From assembly GCA_943787365.1 (NCBI GenBank), contig CALSMD010000005.1, positions 1 to 64,000 on the forward strand: a stretch of 64,000 bases of DNA, given 5' to 3'. The notes under the pieces were generated by a model. That model worked only from the letters and a program-made list of their open reading frames with translations. It had not been told where the DNA came from and did not search any database. This stretch comes from an uncultured Flavobacteriaceae bacterium. GTDB taxonomy: Bacteria; Bacteroidota; Bacteroidia; Flavobacteriales; Flavobacteriaceae. Shown here one piece after another: positions 1 through 12,800 of the stretch (position 1 is the first letter of the stretch; every line of letters starts with the position of its first letter). The translations under genes were made by a program, and so were the position numbers.

Positions 1-381
1 GAAGCACTGAATAAAAAATACGCAGCAAAAGGGTATCCAGTCATTGCTATTATGCCCAACAATGTCAAAACAAAACCTGGGGATTCGATGAAAGCGATGC
101 AAATACGCGCGAAAGAAAAAGGATTTACGTTTCCGTATTTAATGGATGCTGATCAATCTATTTACCCTCAATATGGCGCTACTAAAACGCCGCATATTTA
201 TATCTTAGAATCTACAGATCTTGGGCCTGTTGTACAATATATTGGTGCGATTGACGATAATTATAAAGACGCTGCTTTGGTGAAAACCAAATATGTTGAA
301 AATGCTGTGGATGCACTCCTAAATGGTGTGGCTTTTGAGGTTCATAAAACCAAAGCCATTGGCTGCTCAATTAAGCTTTAA
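1..381 (+). CDS. Thioredoxin-like / AhpC-TSA family protein, 5' truncated by window edge
   Basis: Frame 1 is open from base 1 (EALNKKYAAKGYPVIAIMPNN...) and continues into the listed ORF; 'YGATKTPHIYILE' resembles the cis-Pro region of thioredoxin-fold peroxiredoxins. Confidence 0.75.
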   Translation, partial: EALNKKYAAKGYPVIAIMPNNVKTKPGDSMKAMQIRAKEKGFTFPYLMDADQSIYPQYGATKTPHIYILESTDLGPVVQYIGAIDDNYKDAALVKTKYVENAVDALLNGVAFEVHKTKAIGCSIKL

Positions 382-436
382 GGTTCCGATACTAAGATTA
401 AAAAAAAATATAAATTAATATAATAAAAGAGATACT

Positions 437-754
437 ATGTCAGATTTGTCACAAAATGAATGGGCTTCACAATTAGAGTCCGATTCAAAATCAATAATTT
501 TAGATGTTCGTACAGATGCAGAAGTCGAGGAGGGGATGATTCCCGAAGCGATTCACTTGGACATTCATCAAGGGCAGGCCTTTATTTCGGAGCTCGAAAA
601 ACTCGATAAAACCAACCATTACTACGTCTATTGCAGATCAGGTGCCCGAAGTGGACAGGCGTGTTCAATTATGAAACAATTGGGCTTTACAGCTTCCTAC
701 AATCTTTTGGGCGGTTTCAATGAATGGGATGGCGCCACAATAATTCCAGAATAG
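437..754 (+). CDS. Rhodanese-like domain protein
   Basis: IILDVRTDAEVEEGMIPEAIHLDI ... YYVYCRSGARSGQA: rhodanese fold with CRSGARS active-site loop. Confidence 0.9.
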   Translation: MSDLSQNEWASQLESDSKSIILDVRTDAEVEEGMIPEAIHLDIHQGQAFISELEKLDKTNHYYVYCRSGARSGQACSIMKQLGFTASYNLLGGFNEWDGATIIPE

Positions 755-1147
755 ATGCGGTTTTTTAAATTTGGATGTGCGTTGCTAGGCATGCTCACAT
801 TCTTTAATTGTAAAAAAAATCAGTCCGAGGCAATTGAATTGATTACGGCTGCAGAAATGAAAGAAATTTCTAAAATTGAAGGCATTCAGTTGGTAGATGT
901 GCGGACTCCAAATGAGTACAAAGAAGGACATCTTCCAAATGCGCTAAACATAGATTTTTTAGATGCAAATTTTGAAGCAAATATCCAACAGCTCGATAAA
1001 ACCAGACCCGTCATTGTGTATTGTCAGAGTGGGGGTCGAAGTGCAAAGTGCTCCTCACGGTTAATCGCTAACGGATTTGTGAAAATTTATGATTTAGACC
1101 ACGGTTTTTCCAAATGGAAATCAAGTGGTTTAGAGGTCGAAAATTAA
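755..1147 (+). CDS. Rhodanese-like domain protein, probable lipoprotein
   Basis: Signal peptide with lipobox-like LTFFNC; LVDVRTPNEYKEGHLPNALNID ... VYCQSGGRSAKC active-site loop. Starts directly after the preceding stop. Confidence 0.88.
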   Translation: MRFFKFGCALLGMLTFFNCKKNQSEAIELITAAEMKEISKIEGIQLVDVRTPNEYKEGHLPNALNIDFLDANFEANIQQLDKTRPVIVYCQSGGRSAKCSSRLIANGFVKIYDLDHGFSKWKSSGLEVEN

Positions 1148-1152
1148 GGGTT

Positions 1153-2037
1153 TTAGTTCCACAAGGGCGTCGGGTAGGCGCCTTGTTCTGTGAGTTCTGA
1201 TAAGGTTCTGACGGCTTCTTTTTTGTCATCGTAATAAGTGACTCCAAACCAAGTACTTTGTGCTTCAATCACTTCCACGGTAATGTGTCCATTCTCCATC
1301 ATTTCTTGAGTGACAAATGGCAAGTAGATTTCACTTTTTTCGTGGTTGTCAGTATTTTCTAAAAACTTCGTAAAATAGGTTTCGATATACTTAAATATCG
1401 ATGCATTACAAATCCAGAAATTCATAGAAACGGCTGTGTCCGCTTCCAAAACCACTCCTGAATCTTCATCGATAATTTGAGTGTCTTTTTCTGAAATTTT
1501 TGTACGTTCTATGATGGAGGTTAGTTGGTGGTTATTTACTTCACAAACACCTCTTGATACAGATCCAAATTTTGAAAGTGTATTTTTAAGATTGTAAGCC
1601 ACAAGTGCAAACTTGTCAGGCGTGTCGTTGTTTTTGATGAATTTCGCTGCCCCGTCAAACGCGTTTTGCCCATAATAATCATCGGCATTTATAATGACAA
1701 AACTTCCTTTGATCACGTTTCGAGCGGTCCAAACGGCATGGGCGGTGCCCCAGGGTTTTTCGCGTTTTGTATCGAGGGAAATCGCTTCAGGAATGTCCTC
1801 AATTTCTTGAACTAAAACATCTAATTTCACATCGCTAGGAAGGCGTTCTGAAAGATGAGATTCCAGAAACGATTTGTTAGCAGCTTTGGTAATGACCACA
1901 ATGTGGTTAAAGTTATTTTTGAGGGCATCAAAAATACTGAATTCCATCAAAAATTCTTCCGCAGGGCCTAAATCGTCAAATTGTTTTAGTTTTCCATAGC
2001 GGCTTCCGCTTCCTGCGGCCATCAGTAGTAAGGTCAT
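1153..2037 (-). CDS. NTP transferase / nucleotidyltransferase family protein
   Basis: Likely start MTLLLMAAGSGSRYGKLKQFDDLGP; N-terminal G-x-G-x-R-x-G...K motif and 'NADDYYG' typical of sugar nucleotidyltransferases. Confidence 0.82.
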   Translation of the reverse strand: MTLLLMAAGSGSRYGKLKQFDDLGPAEEFLMEFSIFDALKNNFNHIVVITKAANKSFLESHLSERLPSDVKLDVLVQEIEDIPEAISLDTKREKPWGTAHAVWTARNVIKGSFVIINADDYYGQNAFDGAAKFIKNNDTPDKFALVAYNLKNTLSKFGSVSRGVCEVNNHQLTSIIERTKISEKDTQIIDEDSGVVLEADTAVSMNFWICNASIFKYIETYFTKFLENTDNHEKSEIYLPFVTQEMMENGHITVEVIEAQSTWFGVTYYDDKKEAVRTLSELTEQGAYPTPLWN

Positions 2038-2183
2038 TGTGTGTGTGTTTGTTCGCTGCAAAAATATAATTTTTAAACCGTAACTGAAATTTAATTTCGC
2101 AATTCAATTTTAATACGTGACAAAACCCCAATTATTAGTTGTAATTTTGAATTAGAATTAACCAATATTTTAACTTTTATTTT

Positions 2184-3253
2184 ATGAAAACAAAAGCCTT
2201 GATTACGCTTTTCGGGGCGCTTAGTGTTAGGTGTGACTATCTCGATAGGCGCTCAAATTCCCGCCTATTATTCGAGTGTTGACTTTCCTCAAGATGGAAA
2301 TGCACTAAAAGACGATCTTTCGACTTTAATTATTGATACCCATTCAACCCTAATTCCATATACTTCGAGTTCCACCGATACATGGGATGTGATACACGAA
2401 AGTGATTTAGATGTAACCATTTCCTAACAATGTGATTTTGTTTTATGGATACGATGATACAGACAATGTTAGCATTAACGACAGAACCCGTGCGATTACA
2501 GCCCAACAAAGCAGTGGCTCTTGTATAGGCTATTGGAATCGAGAACATGTGTTTGCTAAGAGTTTAGCAAATCCTAGTTTAGTAACGAACTCTGCTGGTG
2601 CGGGTACGGATGTCCATAATCTGAGGGCTGCCGATTGTCAGATGAATTCCAGACGAAATAACAATTATTTTAAGGATGGTAGTGGGGACTCTTATTTGGA
2701 TGGTGATTTCTATCCTGGAGATGAATTTAAAGGGGATGTTGCCCGAATTATTATGTATATGTATTTGCGCTACCCAACTCAATGTGAGCCAACTAATATA
2801 GGCGTTGGTAGTACCTCGTATTCTAACGATGCGGACATGCCAAATATCTTTTTGGAATGGAATGAAGAAGACCCTGTTTCTGAATTTGAACGCAACAGAA
2901 ACGATGTTATTTTTTCCTATCAAGGCAATCGAAATCCGTTTATTGACAACCCTTATTTAGCAAGCCTTATTTGGAGCGGTCCAAATGCAGTGGATTCTTG
3001 GGGAGTACTCTCTACATCTGATTTAGATTCTAAAACCGTATTTATTCACCCAACCATTGCTCAAGATTATGTGTATGTCGAAGGTTTAGAGGTTTCTAAA
3101 GACACCACGAAAATCTACAATCAATTGGGTCAGGTCTTAGAATTTGACCTAGAAGGAAACAGAATCGATGTGTCTAAACTCTCTAAGGGAATGTATTTGA
3201 TGAGCATTCAACAGAAAAATCAGTCCAAATTATTTAAATTTTTGGTGTATTAA
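2184..3253 (+). pseudogene. Endonuclease I family nuclease with T9SS-type C-terminal domain; reading frame broken twice
   Basis: CIGYWNREHVFAKSL...GAGTDVHNLRAADCQMNSRRNNNYF is endonuclease I (NucM/EndA-like). Removing one base near 2225 restores a signal peptide (MKTKALITLFGALVLGVTISIGAQ); one missing base near 2420 restores DVTNPNNVILFYGYDD. Confidence 0.8.
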
Positions 3254-3265
3254 AAACACAGATTT

Positions 3266-3601
3266 ATGAAGCAATTCTTTCTCATAGTTTCTTTCATCGG
3301 AGTAACACAGTTTGCGACCGCTCAAAAACTGTTTTCGGTAAAATACCAAAACCAAGCGGATGTAAAAGTCTTTGTGGTGGACTACGCCAATCAAGCCGAT
3401 TTAAAGGTTTTTAAGGTAGATTATAGCAATCAAGCAAAAGGGAATAAAGGACTTTGGTTTTTTACGGAGTATTCAAATCAGGCGGATACCACTGTTTTTT
3501 TTGTGGACTATGCCAATCAAGCCGATCTAAAGATTTTCTTCGTGGATTATCAAAACCAAGTCGGTTGGCTAAACAATTCTAAAAAGCAGTTGTTGTATTG
3601 A
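3266..3601 (+). CDS. DUF6150-like secreted short-repeat protein
   Basis: Signal peptide plus about six repeats of Y-x-NQAD-x-x-VF-x-VD (YQNQADVKVFVVD/YANQADLKVFKVD/...). Confidence 0.75.
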   Translation: MKQFFLIVSFIGVTQFATAQKLFSVKYQNQADVKVFVVDYANQADLKVFKVDYSNQAKGNKGLWFFTEYSNQADTTVFFVDYANQADLKIFFVDYQNQVGWLNNSKKQLLY

Positions 3602-3670
3602 TTTCAAGGGTTTTTTTTGTTTTTTTCATATAAAATGTTTAGTATTTAATTCAATTTAATAAACATAATT

Positions 3671-3697
3671 AGAGTTAAATAATTTAATATTTAACTC
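3671..3697. repeat. AT-rich inverted repeat upstream of giant adhesin gene
   Basis: gagttaaat-aatttaat-atttaactc: 9-bp arms. Confidence 0.4.
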
Positions 3698-3887
3698 TTT
3701 TAGTTCCTATATATTAAATTTTAATTCAACTAGTTGCATTTATTTTACGACTTACTTTCATATACTATCAAATAACCAATTCTGATTTCTTATAAAATTG
3801 TTCTTAACGATAGTATAATTAATAATTGTTAAATACCTATATTTGTTTACCAATTTAATTCAAAAGTTACACAAAATAATTACAGAT

Positions 3888-6800
3888 ATGAACTTGAATA
3901 ATATAAAATCTATTTTATTTATTATTTTTATAGCGGTTTTTACAAAATCGAATGCACAATCTCAGCTTGTTAATTGCCCAACGAGTTCTGTAATTGTGTT
4001 AGAACATTTTACTGCAGGCCCATATATTCAAGGGGGTCATGTAGCCGTGTTTTTTGATCCTCAGGGTATTTACGAGTTAGACAATCAATTTATCTTAGAA
4101 TTGTCTGATCCATCTGGAGATTTTACATCATCAACAGTACTTTCAATCAAGGATGAGTTTTTTATACCTGTGCTCAATGGAGTGCTGCCGTTAACTGTTC
4201 CTGAAAGTTCTGCTTATAAATTAAGAATACGCTCTACAAACCCAGCAACGGAAGTTGAGACAGATTCTTTTGAAATAGTTTCTGACTCCTCTTCGGATTT
4301 GACTGTTGGTACCATACAATTTATAAATAATTCAGCTACAGATATTACAGATTTCACAAAATGTATAGACTTAGAAGCAAATAATTACTTTTTTGGATAT
4401 AAAAATAGAGGTCAGAATAGCTTAACGCCATCGAGTCCAGACGCTATTCAGGTTAGGGCAATTGGGGGTTCAGCTTCTAGTAAAGACGTTAGAATTTTAG
4501 TTGCAGGTTCTTGGCAATCAATTCCATTATCTGGTTTGGGACAATTTTCTATTCCAGGAGACCTTCCAGTTGACTATTATTTAATTGAGATTGACAGAAC
4601 CATCCAAGGAGCCAGTTCTGAATACCACCACACTTCAGGATTTGTATTTAATTATAATACTGGAAATACAGGAATTGCAAATACAAGCGCTGAAGCTGTT
4701 TGTGTTGGTGAATTAGTTGGTTTTGAAGTGACTTCTTCAGTAATGGCAACCAATTACCCTGGATCTTTATATTCTATCTTTTATGGAGATACTGATCAAG
4801 ATATACCTGAGACCACGGAGTATTATACACATTCCAGACTTCAAATATGTAATACATTAAATCACGTATATGAGTTAGCAACCTGCTCAAGCGACTTTAA
4901 AGATGAGAATGTTGATGAGGATGGGTTTTATTACAAATTAGATTTAAAACTTTTAAACAAAGGGATTTATGATGATGAACTTCTATCTGATAATTTTTTG
5001 TGTAATGAATACTCTCAAAATAGTAACGGTACTACTAAATGGGTCAATGTAAGTTTACAACCAAGTGTGGATTTTGAAACAGAACCTGTAATTTGTGCAG
5101 GAACAGTTTTGTCTGCTAATGATATTTCTCTTGTGGGTGCATTTGGCTATGGCGCTGAATGTTTAACAGAGTATAGTTATTATTGGGATGTATTATTCCC
5201 TGGAGCTACTGCCTGGGATACCGTTACCGACGATCTGGGTTGGATAGACGTTGATGGAAACCTAAACATCCCCGGAGAAGTAACTTTAGACAATCCTGGT
5301 TGTTGGGAAATACAATTAAAAATAAACAATCCAGCGGGTTGTGTCCAATCCGATATTGTTGTGAAAACGGTTATTGTGGAGCCGCAACCACTTTCAAATT
5401 TCACTTATAATCCAACGAGTCTTTTGTGTGCACCACAAGTTATAGATTTCACAAACACTTCAAACACCGAAAATTTTTCTGAAGCATGTGGTAATCCTGT
5501 TTATACTTGGACAGTGACCCCTGTAGAAGCACCTGCTACCTTAACAGGTTTTGATTTTATTGTGGATCCAAATTTAATGGGTGATCCCATAAATTACGTA
5601 GATCCATCAATTAATTTCACTCAACCAGGTACTTACTCGGTTGTGTTAAATACGTCTAACACCTGTGGAGATGATGATTCTGAACCCGTTTTAATAGAAA
5701 TCATAGGAGATCCAACGGTTAATTTTCCAACGCCATTTTTTGCCGCATGTCAGGGTTTAGCGGGTCAAACTGCTGATGGTTTTATCTTAGATTTTTTAAA
5801 TAATACACCAATAAGTCCAGTATATAGCGAAGCACCTTTTGAGCCTACAACGTTCACATGGACCATTACGGGACCCGGAGTGACTGCAGCAGATTATACA
5901 TTTTGGGGGGGAACCGATGCTAGCTAGTGAATTTCCAATCATTAAGTTTTTAAGTTATAACACCTACACGATTACGGTAGAAGTTGATGGCAATTGTGCG
6001 AATTCAAATTCGGATACTTTAACGTTTCTATATGAGCAAACGCCCATTATCACAAATACCGATACGCAACAAGACATCTGTACTGGGGATACAACGCAAC
6101 TTGTTCAGTTTACTTCTGATATGGATCCGGCTACAGACTATATAATATTTGTTAATATAAATCCAGAGATTTCTGGATATGATGCGACTTTAAATTCTGG
6201 AGATACGATTTCAGTAATGACCTTAATAAATTCAACGAACGTTCCACAAGACCTCGTATATTCAGTGGCTCCAGTCGTAAACAATTGTCAAGGGGGTACA
6301 GTCAATTTCACGTTTACGGTGAATCCAGAACCCCTAATTCCAAATCAAACGGATGAGATTTGCTCAGAGGAAACTTTTATTGTCTCGCCTGTAAATAACC
6401 CACCCACAACGATCGTACCAGCAGATACTACCTATACTTGGACGGTAGTTGATAATCCAAACGTTGAAGGGGAGTTAGATGAAACAACTCCTCAAACTTC
6501 TATAAGCCAAACACTTACCAATATAACGAATACGGTTCAAACAGTTGATTATATTGTCACGCCAACTTCTGGTGCTGATGGTTTTTGTGTTGGTGAAGAT
6601 TTCACGCTCACAGTGAGTGTCAATCCAAAACCATTTATGGATCCCTTTACTCACGCACCGTTCTGTTCAAACTTTACTTTTATTGTATTACCAATAGACG
6701 GTCAAGGCAATACGAATAGCGATATTGTTCCAGTAGGTACCACCTATACATGGACGGTAGTTGATGTAAATGGTTTGGTAACTGGCGATTCTGATGTAAC

Positions 6801-9800
6801 AATAGGTCAAACGTCTATAAGTCAAAACTTAATAAATATTTCAGATGTCCCTCAAACGTTGGTCTATACAGTGACACCAACTTCAGGAGATGTAGGTGCT
6901 TGTGTCGGAGATCCTTTTATTGTAACTTTTACGGTGAATCCTGCTCCAGTGATTCCAAATCAAACGGATGAGATTTGCTCAGATGAAACTTTTACGGTCA
7001 ATCCTACAAATAACCCACCCACAACGATCGTACCAACAGATACAACCTATACTTGGACGGTAGTTGATAATCCAAACGTTGATGGGGAGTTAGATGAAAC
7101 AACTCCTCAAACTTCTATAAGCCAAACACTTACCAATACAACGAACACGGTTCAAACAGTTGATTATATTGTCACGCCAACTTCTGGTGCTGATGGTTTT
7201 TGTGTTGGTGAAGATTTCACGCTCACAGTGAGTGTCAATCCAAAACCATTTATGGATCCCTTTACTCACGCACCGTTCTGCTCAAACTTTAATTTTGTTG
7301 TATTTCCAATAGACGGTGAAGGCGATACGAATAGCGATATTGTTCCAGTAGGTACCACCTATACATGGACGGTAGTGGATGTAAATGGTTTGGTAACTGG
7401 CGATTCTGATGTAACTATAGGTCAAACGTCTATAAGTCAAACCTTAATAAATATTTCAGATGTCCCTCAAACGTTGGTCTATACAGTGACACCAACTTCA
7501 GGAGATGTAGGTGCTTGTGTCGGAGATCCTTTTATTGTAACTTTTACGGTGAATCCTGCGCCAGTGATTCCAAACCAAACGGCTGAGATTTGCTCATCTG
7601 AAATTTTTACGGTCACTCCTTTAAATAATCCACCCACAACGATCATACCAGCAGATACAACCTATACTTGGGCGGTAGTTGATAATCCAAACGTTGATGG
7701 GGAGTTAGATGAAACAACTCCTCAAACTTCTATAAGCCAAACACTTACCAATACAACGAACACGGTTCAAACAGTTGATTATATTGTCACGCCAACTTCT
7801 GGTGCTGATGGTTTTTGTGTTGGTGAAGTTTTTACAGTGACAGTACAAGTAAATCCTGAACCTGTCATACAACCTGTTAACTTTGGAGCGATTTGCTCGG
7901 GTACAGCTTTTACTGTAATCCCAACCAATGATGGAGGTTCATCTCTTAGCGATATTGTTCCAGTAAATACAACTTATATATGGACGGTAGTTGATAATCC
8001 AAACGTTGAAGGGGACTTAGATGAAGTAGATCCTCAAACTTCTATAAGCCAAATACTTACCAATTTAACGAATACGGTTCAAACAGTTGATTATATTGTC
8101 ACGCCAACTTCTGGTGCTGATGGTTTTTGTGTTGGTGCTGATTTTACGCTCACAGTGAGTGTAAATCCAAAACCATTTATGGATCCCTTTACTCACGCAC
8201 CGTTCTGTTCAAACTTTACTTTTATTGTATTACCAATAGACGGTCAAGGCAATACGAATAGCGATATTGTTCCAGTAGGTACCACCTATACATGGACGGT
8301 AGTTGATGTAAATGGTTTGGTAACTGGCGATTCTGATGTAACAATAGGTCAAACGTCTATAAGTCAAAACTTAATAAATATTTCAGATGTCCCTCAAACG
8401 TTGGTCTATACAGTGACACCAACTTCAGGAGATGTAGGTGCTTGTGTCGGAGATCCTTTTATTGTAACTTTTACGGTGAATCCTGCTCCAGTGATTCCAA
8501 ATCAAACGGATGAGATTTGCTCAGATGAAACTTTTACGGTCAATCCTACAAATAATCCACCCACAACGATCGTACCAACAGATACAACTTATATATGGAC
8601 GGTAGTTGATAATCCAAACGTTGAAGGGGAGTTAGATGAAACAACTCCTCAAACTTCTATAAGCCAAACACTTACCAATACAACGAACACGGTTCAAACA
8701 GTTGATTATATTGTCACGCCAACTTCTGGTGCTGATGGTTTTTGTGTTGGTGAAGATTTCACGCTCACAGTGAGTGTCAATCCAAAACCATTTATGGATC
8801 CCTTTACTCACGCACCGTTCTGCTCAAACTTTAATTTTGTTGTATTTCCAATAGACGGTCAAGGCGATACGAATAGCGATATTGTTCCAGTAGGTACCAC
8901 CTATACATGGACGGTAGTGGATGTAAATGGTTTGGTAACTGGCGATTCTGATGTAACTATAGGTCAAACGTCTATAAGTCAAACCTTAATAAATATTTCA
9001 GATGTCCCTCAAACGTTGGTCTATACAGTGACACCAACTTCAGGAGATGTAGGTGCTTGTGTCGGAGATCCTTTTATTGTAACTTTTACGGTGAATCCTG
9101 CGCCAGTGATTCCAAACCAAACGGCTGAGATTTGCTCATCTGAAATTTTTACGGTCACTCCTTTAAATAATCCACCCACAACGATCATACCAGCAGATAC
9201 AACCTATACTTGGGCGGTAGTTGATAATCCAAACGTTGATGGGGAGTTAGATGAAACAACTCCTCAAACTTCTATAAGCCAAACACTTACCAATACAACG
9301 AACACGGTTCAAACAGTTGATTATATTGTCACGCCAACTTCTGGTGCTGATGGTTTTTGTGTTGGTGAAGTTTTTACAGTGACAGTACAAGTAAATCCTG
9401 AACCTGTCATACAACCTGTTAACTTTGGAGCGATTTGCTCGGGTACAGCTTTTACTGTAATCCCAACCAATGATGGAGGTTCATCTCTTAGCGATATTGT
9501 TCCAGTAAATACAACTTATATATGGACAGTGGCCGATGCAAATGGGTTGGTGACTGGCTATTCTGACGAAACTACAGCGCAAACCTCTATAAGTCAGACT
9601 TTAACAAACACATCAATTGTAACTCAAACTGTGGTGTACACAGTGACGCCAACTTCGGGAGCTCAAGGAAATTGTGAGGGGCTACCATTCACAATAAGTG
9701 TGGATGTAGATCCGCGACCAATAATGAATCCAATTGACCCTCAAACGATTTGTGGAGGGACTGCTTTTACAACACCAGTTCTTGGAGCGGATGTTGCAGG

Positions 9801-12800
9801 GACCGATTATAATTGGATATTATTAAATGTTGCAATGATCCCAGCCACAATAACAGGCTATCCAACAGATCCAACGCAAGCTTTAGTAGGAACTACTATT
9901 TTTAATTCAGGAGATGATGCTTACACACTGACTTACGAATTTACACCAAGTTTTAATGGTTGTGTAGGCCCGTCAAAATTCTTTGATATCACCGTGGAGC
10001 CAGCACCTAGTGTTGATTTTGATATTCTAGATCAAAGTGTTTGTTCTGGAGGTACTTCGGTTCAAGTGAATTTAGATTCAGAAACTGCTCCAGTGAATAT
10101 TTCATGGACTATAGATCCAACTTTATATCCTGCGATTACAGGAATCACAACAACTGCGGGGACGACTCTAATTCCTGCCTTTAACCTTAGTAATTCTGGA
10201 TCCACTCCAGTCGATTTAATTTTTAGTGCTGAGGCGGTTACCACTTCTGCGGGAGCTTGTTTAGGAAGTCCCGTATTTTATACAATTACGGTGAATCCTG
10301 CAGCCGAAATGGATGCAGTAAATAATGTTGTTTTTTGTAATGGAGAAACGACTCCTGAAATTACGTTTTCAACTCCTTTAGTTACAGGAAACACTACTTA
10401 CGAATGGACGATTGATACCAATATTGGTTTAGCACCTTTGGCAGATACCGGCGCAATTCCTTCATTTATTGCAATAAATACTACAAATGATCCTATCATA
10501 GCAACTGTGACTGTGGAGCCCATTTTTTCAAATGCGACAGATCCGACGGTTGAATGTGACGGAGTTCAACAAGTGTTTACAATCACAATTAATCCATCAC
10601 CACAAATTACAAATACTTTGGACAGTCAAACGATTTGTTCAGAAGATTCGTCAACTGCGGTGGAATGGACAAGCTCGATTGTGAATGGAACTCCAACCGA
10701 ATACAACTGGACATTTGTATCTGCGACTGCGGGTATCACAGGACATGTAACAGATCCAAATGTAGGTGATTTACCAGTATTTCCGTTATTATCTAACTCA
10801 TCTAATACTATAGGTGAATTGGTTTATGAAGTGATTCCTACTTCCTTAGGTTGTGCAGGAGATCCTTTCTTATATACCATTTTTATAAACCCTGTAATTG
10901 CAATTACCAATACAGAAACTTCACAAACATTGTGTAGCGGAGATATTTCCGCAGAGGTTGTTTGGGAAAATACAAATGCGGCATTGGCTGTCGTTTACAA
11001 TTGGGTGTTGGATGCAAGTACAGTACCTGCTGGCACAACCGGACTGGAAACTGTTGGGACAGGAAATTTATCTGCAATGACTGTAGATATTACAGCTATT
11101 GTAACAACTAATATTGATTACATTGTAACACCAAATTTTGATGGATGTGATGGAACACCGTTTACTTATACGCTCACTATAGATCCTTTACCAATAATGA
11201 TTCCAATTGCCCCCCAAACGATTTGTGGCGGCACTGCTTTTACAACACCAATCCTTGATGCAGATGTTATTGGCACCGTTTATGAGTGGGTATTATTAGA
11301 TGTTGGAATGATTCCAGCCACAGTAACGGGTTACCCAACAGATGTAACGCAGGCTTTAGTTGGAACTACTATTTTAAATTCTGGAACGGCTGCTTATACA
11401 CTGACTTACGAATTTACACCAAGTTTTAATGGCTGTATAGGTTTTTCAAAACTCTTTGATATTACCATCAATCCATCTCCAACAGTCACCTTAACTTTAG
11501 ACACTCAAGAAATTTGCTCGGGTGCAACCTCGCTGCCTTTTACTGCGAGTTCGGCTACAGATCCTTCGACTACTTATGAATGGAATGTTATAAGTGGTGC
11601 CGCTGCTTTGGATGCAACAGACCCAATTACTGGGAATACAAATGCGATTCCATCATTTACGGTCACTAATTTTGGAGTAACTCCCATCGCTATTGAGATT
11701 GAAGTTATAGCCTCCACAACTGGAGGAGCTGTTTGTCCTGGAACCCCTACAATTCATACAATCAACGTTGTACCAGATCCAGAGGTCATTATAGACTCTG
11801 CTCTACCCACAGATATTTGTATAGGTGGAAGTATTTCAGATATAGAAGTGAGCACTAGTGGTGGAACCGGAACAGTATCCTTTGAATGGTATATTTCAGA
11901 TGCTTTAGGAACCTTAATAAGCATCCATCCAAACTCCACAGATTCAGCAATTTTTAATCCAGGTGTTTTCATAGCAGCTGGACAATATCATTTTGTAGCC
12001 GTCGCTAATTTTGATGGCAGTGGATGTGATCAGGCACAAAGTTTAGATGTCTTTGTGGAAGTTGTAGAAGACCCTATTTTAACAGCACCTTTAGCTTTCC
12101 AAGAATTATGTGAAGGCACTGCCTCCACAGATTTAGAAGTGATTGCAACAGGAGGAACCGGTACTTATAGTTACCAATGGTTTTCAAATACCACCAATAC
12201 CAATACAGGAGGCACCTTAATAGCAGGAGATATCAATCCAGTTTTCACACCAGAAACCACCCCAGTAGGGACCGTGTTTTATTACTGTGTTGTAACCACA
12301 GACGCATCAGGATGTGAAACGATAAGTGCAATTTCAGAAGTTCAGGTGAATGAAGGTCCAACCATAAGTGTAGATCCTTTAGCCACGCAAACCGTTTGTT
12401 TAGACGGCGCTACCACGACTTTAGAAGTAGACCATATAAATGGAGTCGGTGTTCCAACCTACCAGTGGTATTCAAGCTTGACTTGTGATAACACCGATTT
12501 AAGCAATCCAATAACAGGAGCTACCGCAAACACCTTTACACCGCTAAGTACTGCGGTAAGTTCAATTAATTATTTTGCAGTATTGACCTTCGCCGATGGC
12601 GGATGTGATCCAATACCCTCAGAATGTGCACTAGTTACCGTTGTACCAGATCCAGTTGTCACTATTGATTCCGCTATCCCAACAGATATTTGTATAGGTG
12701 GAAGTATTTCAGATATAGAAGTGAGCACTAGTGGTGGAACCGGAACAGTATCCTTTGAATGGTATATTTCAGATGCTTTAGGAACCTTAATAAGCATCCA

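Noticed and set aside
5885-5935. Programmed ribosomal frameshift in the adhesin
   Set aside because: No clear slippery heptamer plus downstream structure was identified; a homopolymer indel is simpler, and other breaks in the same gene lack such runs.
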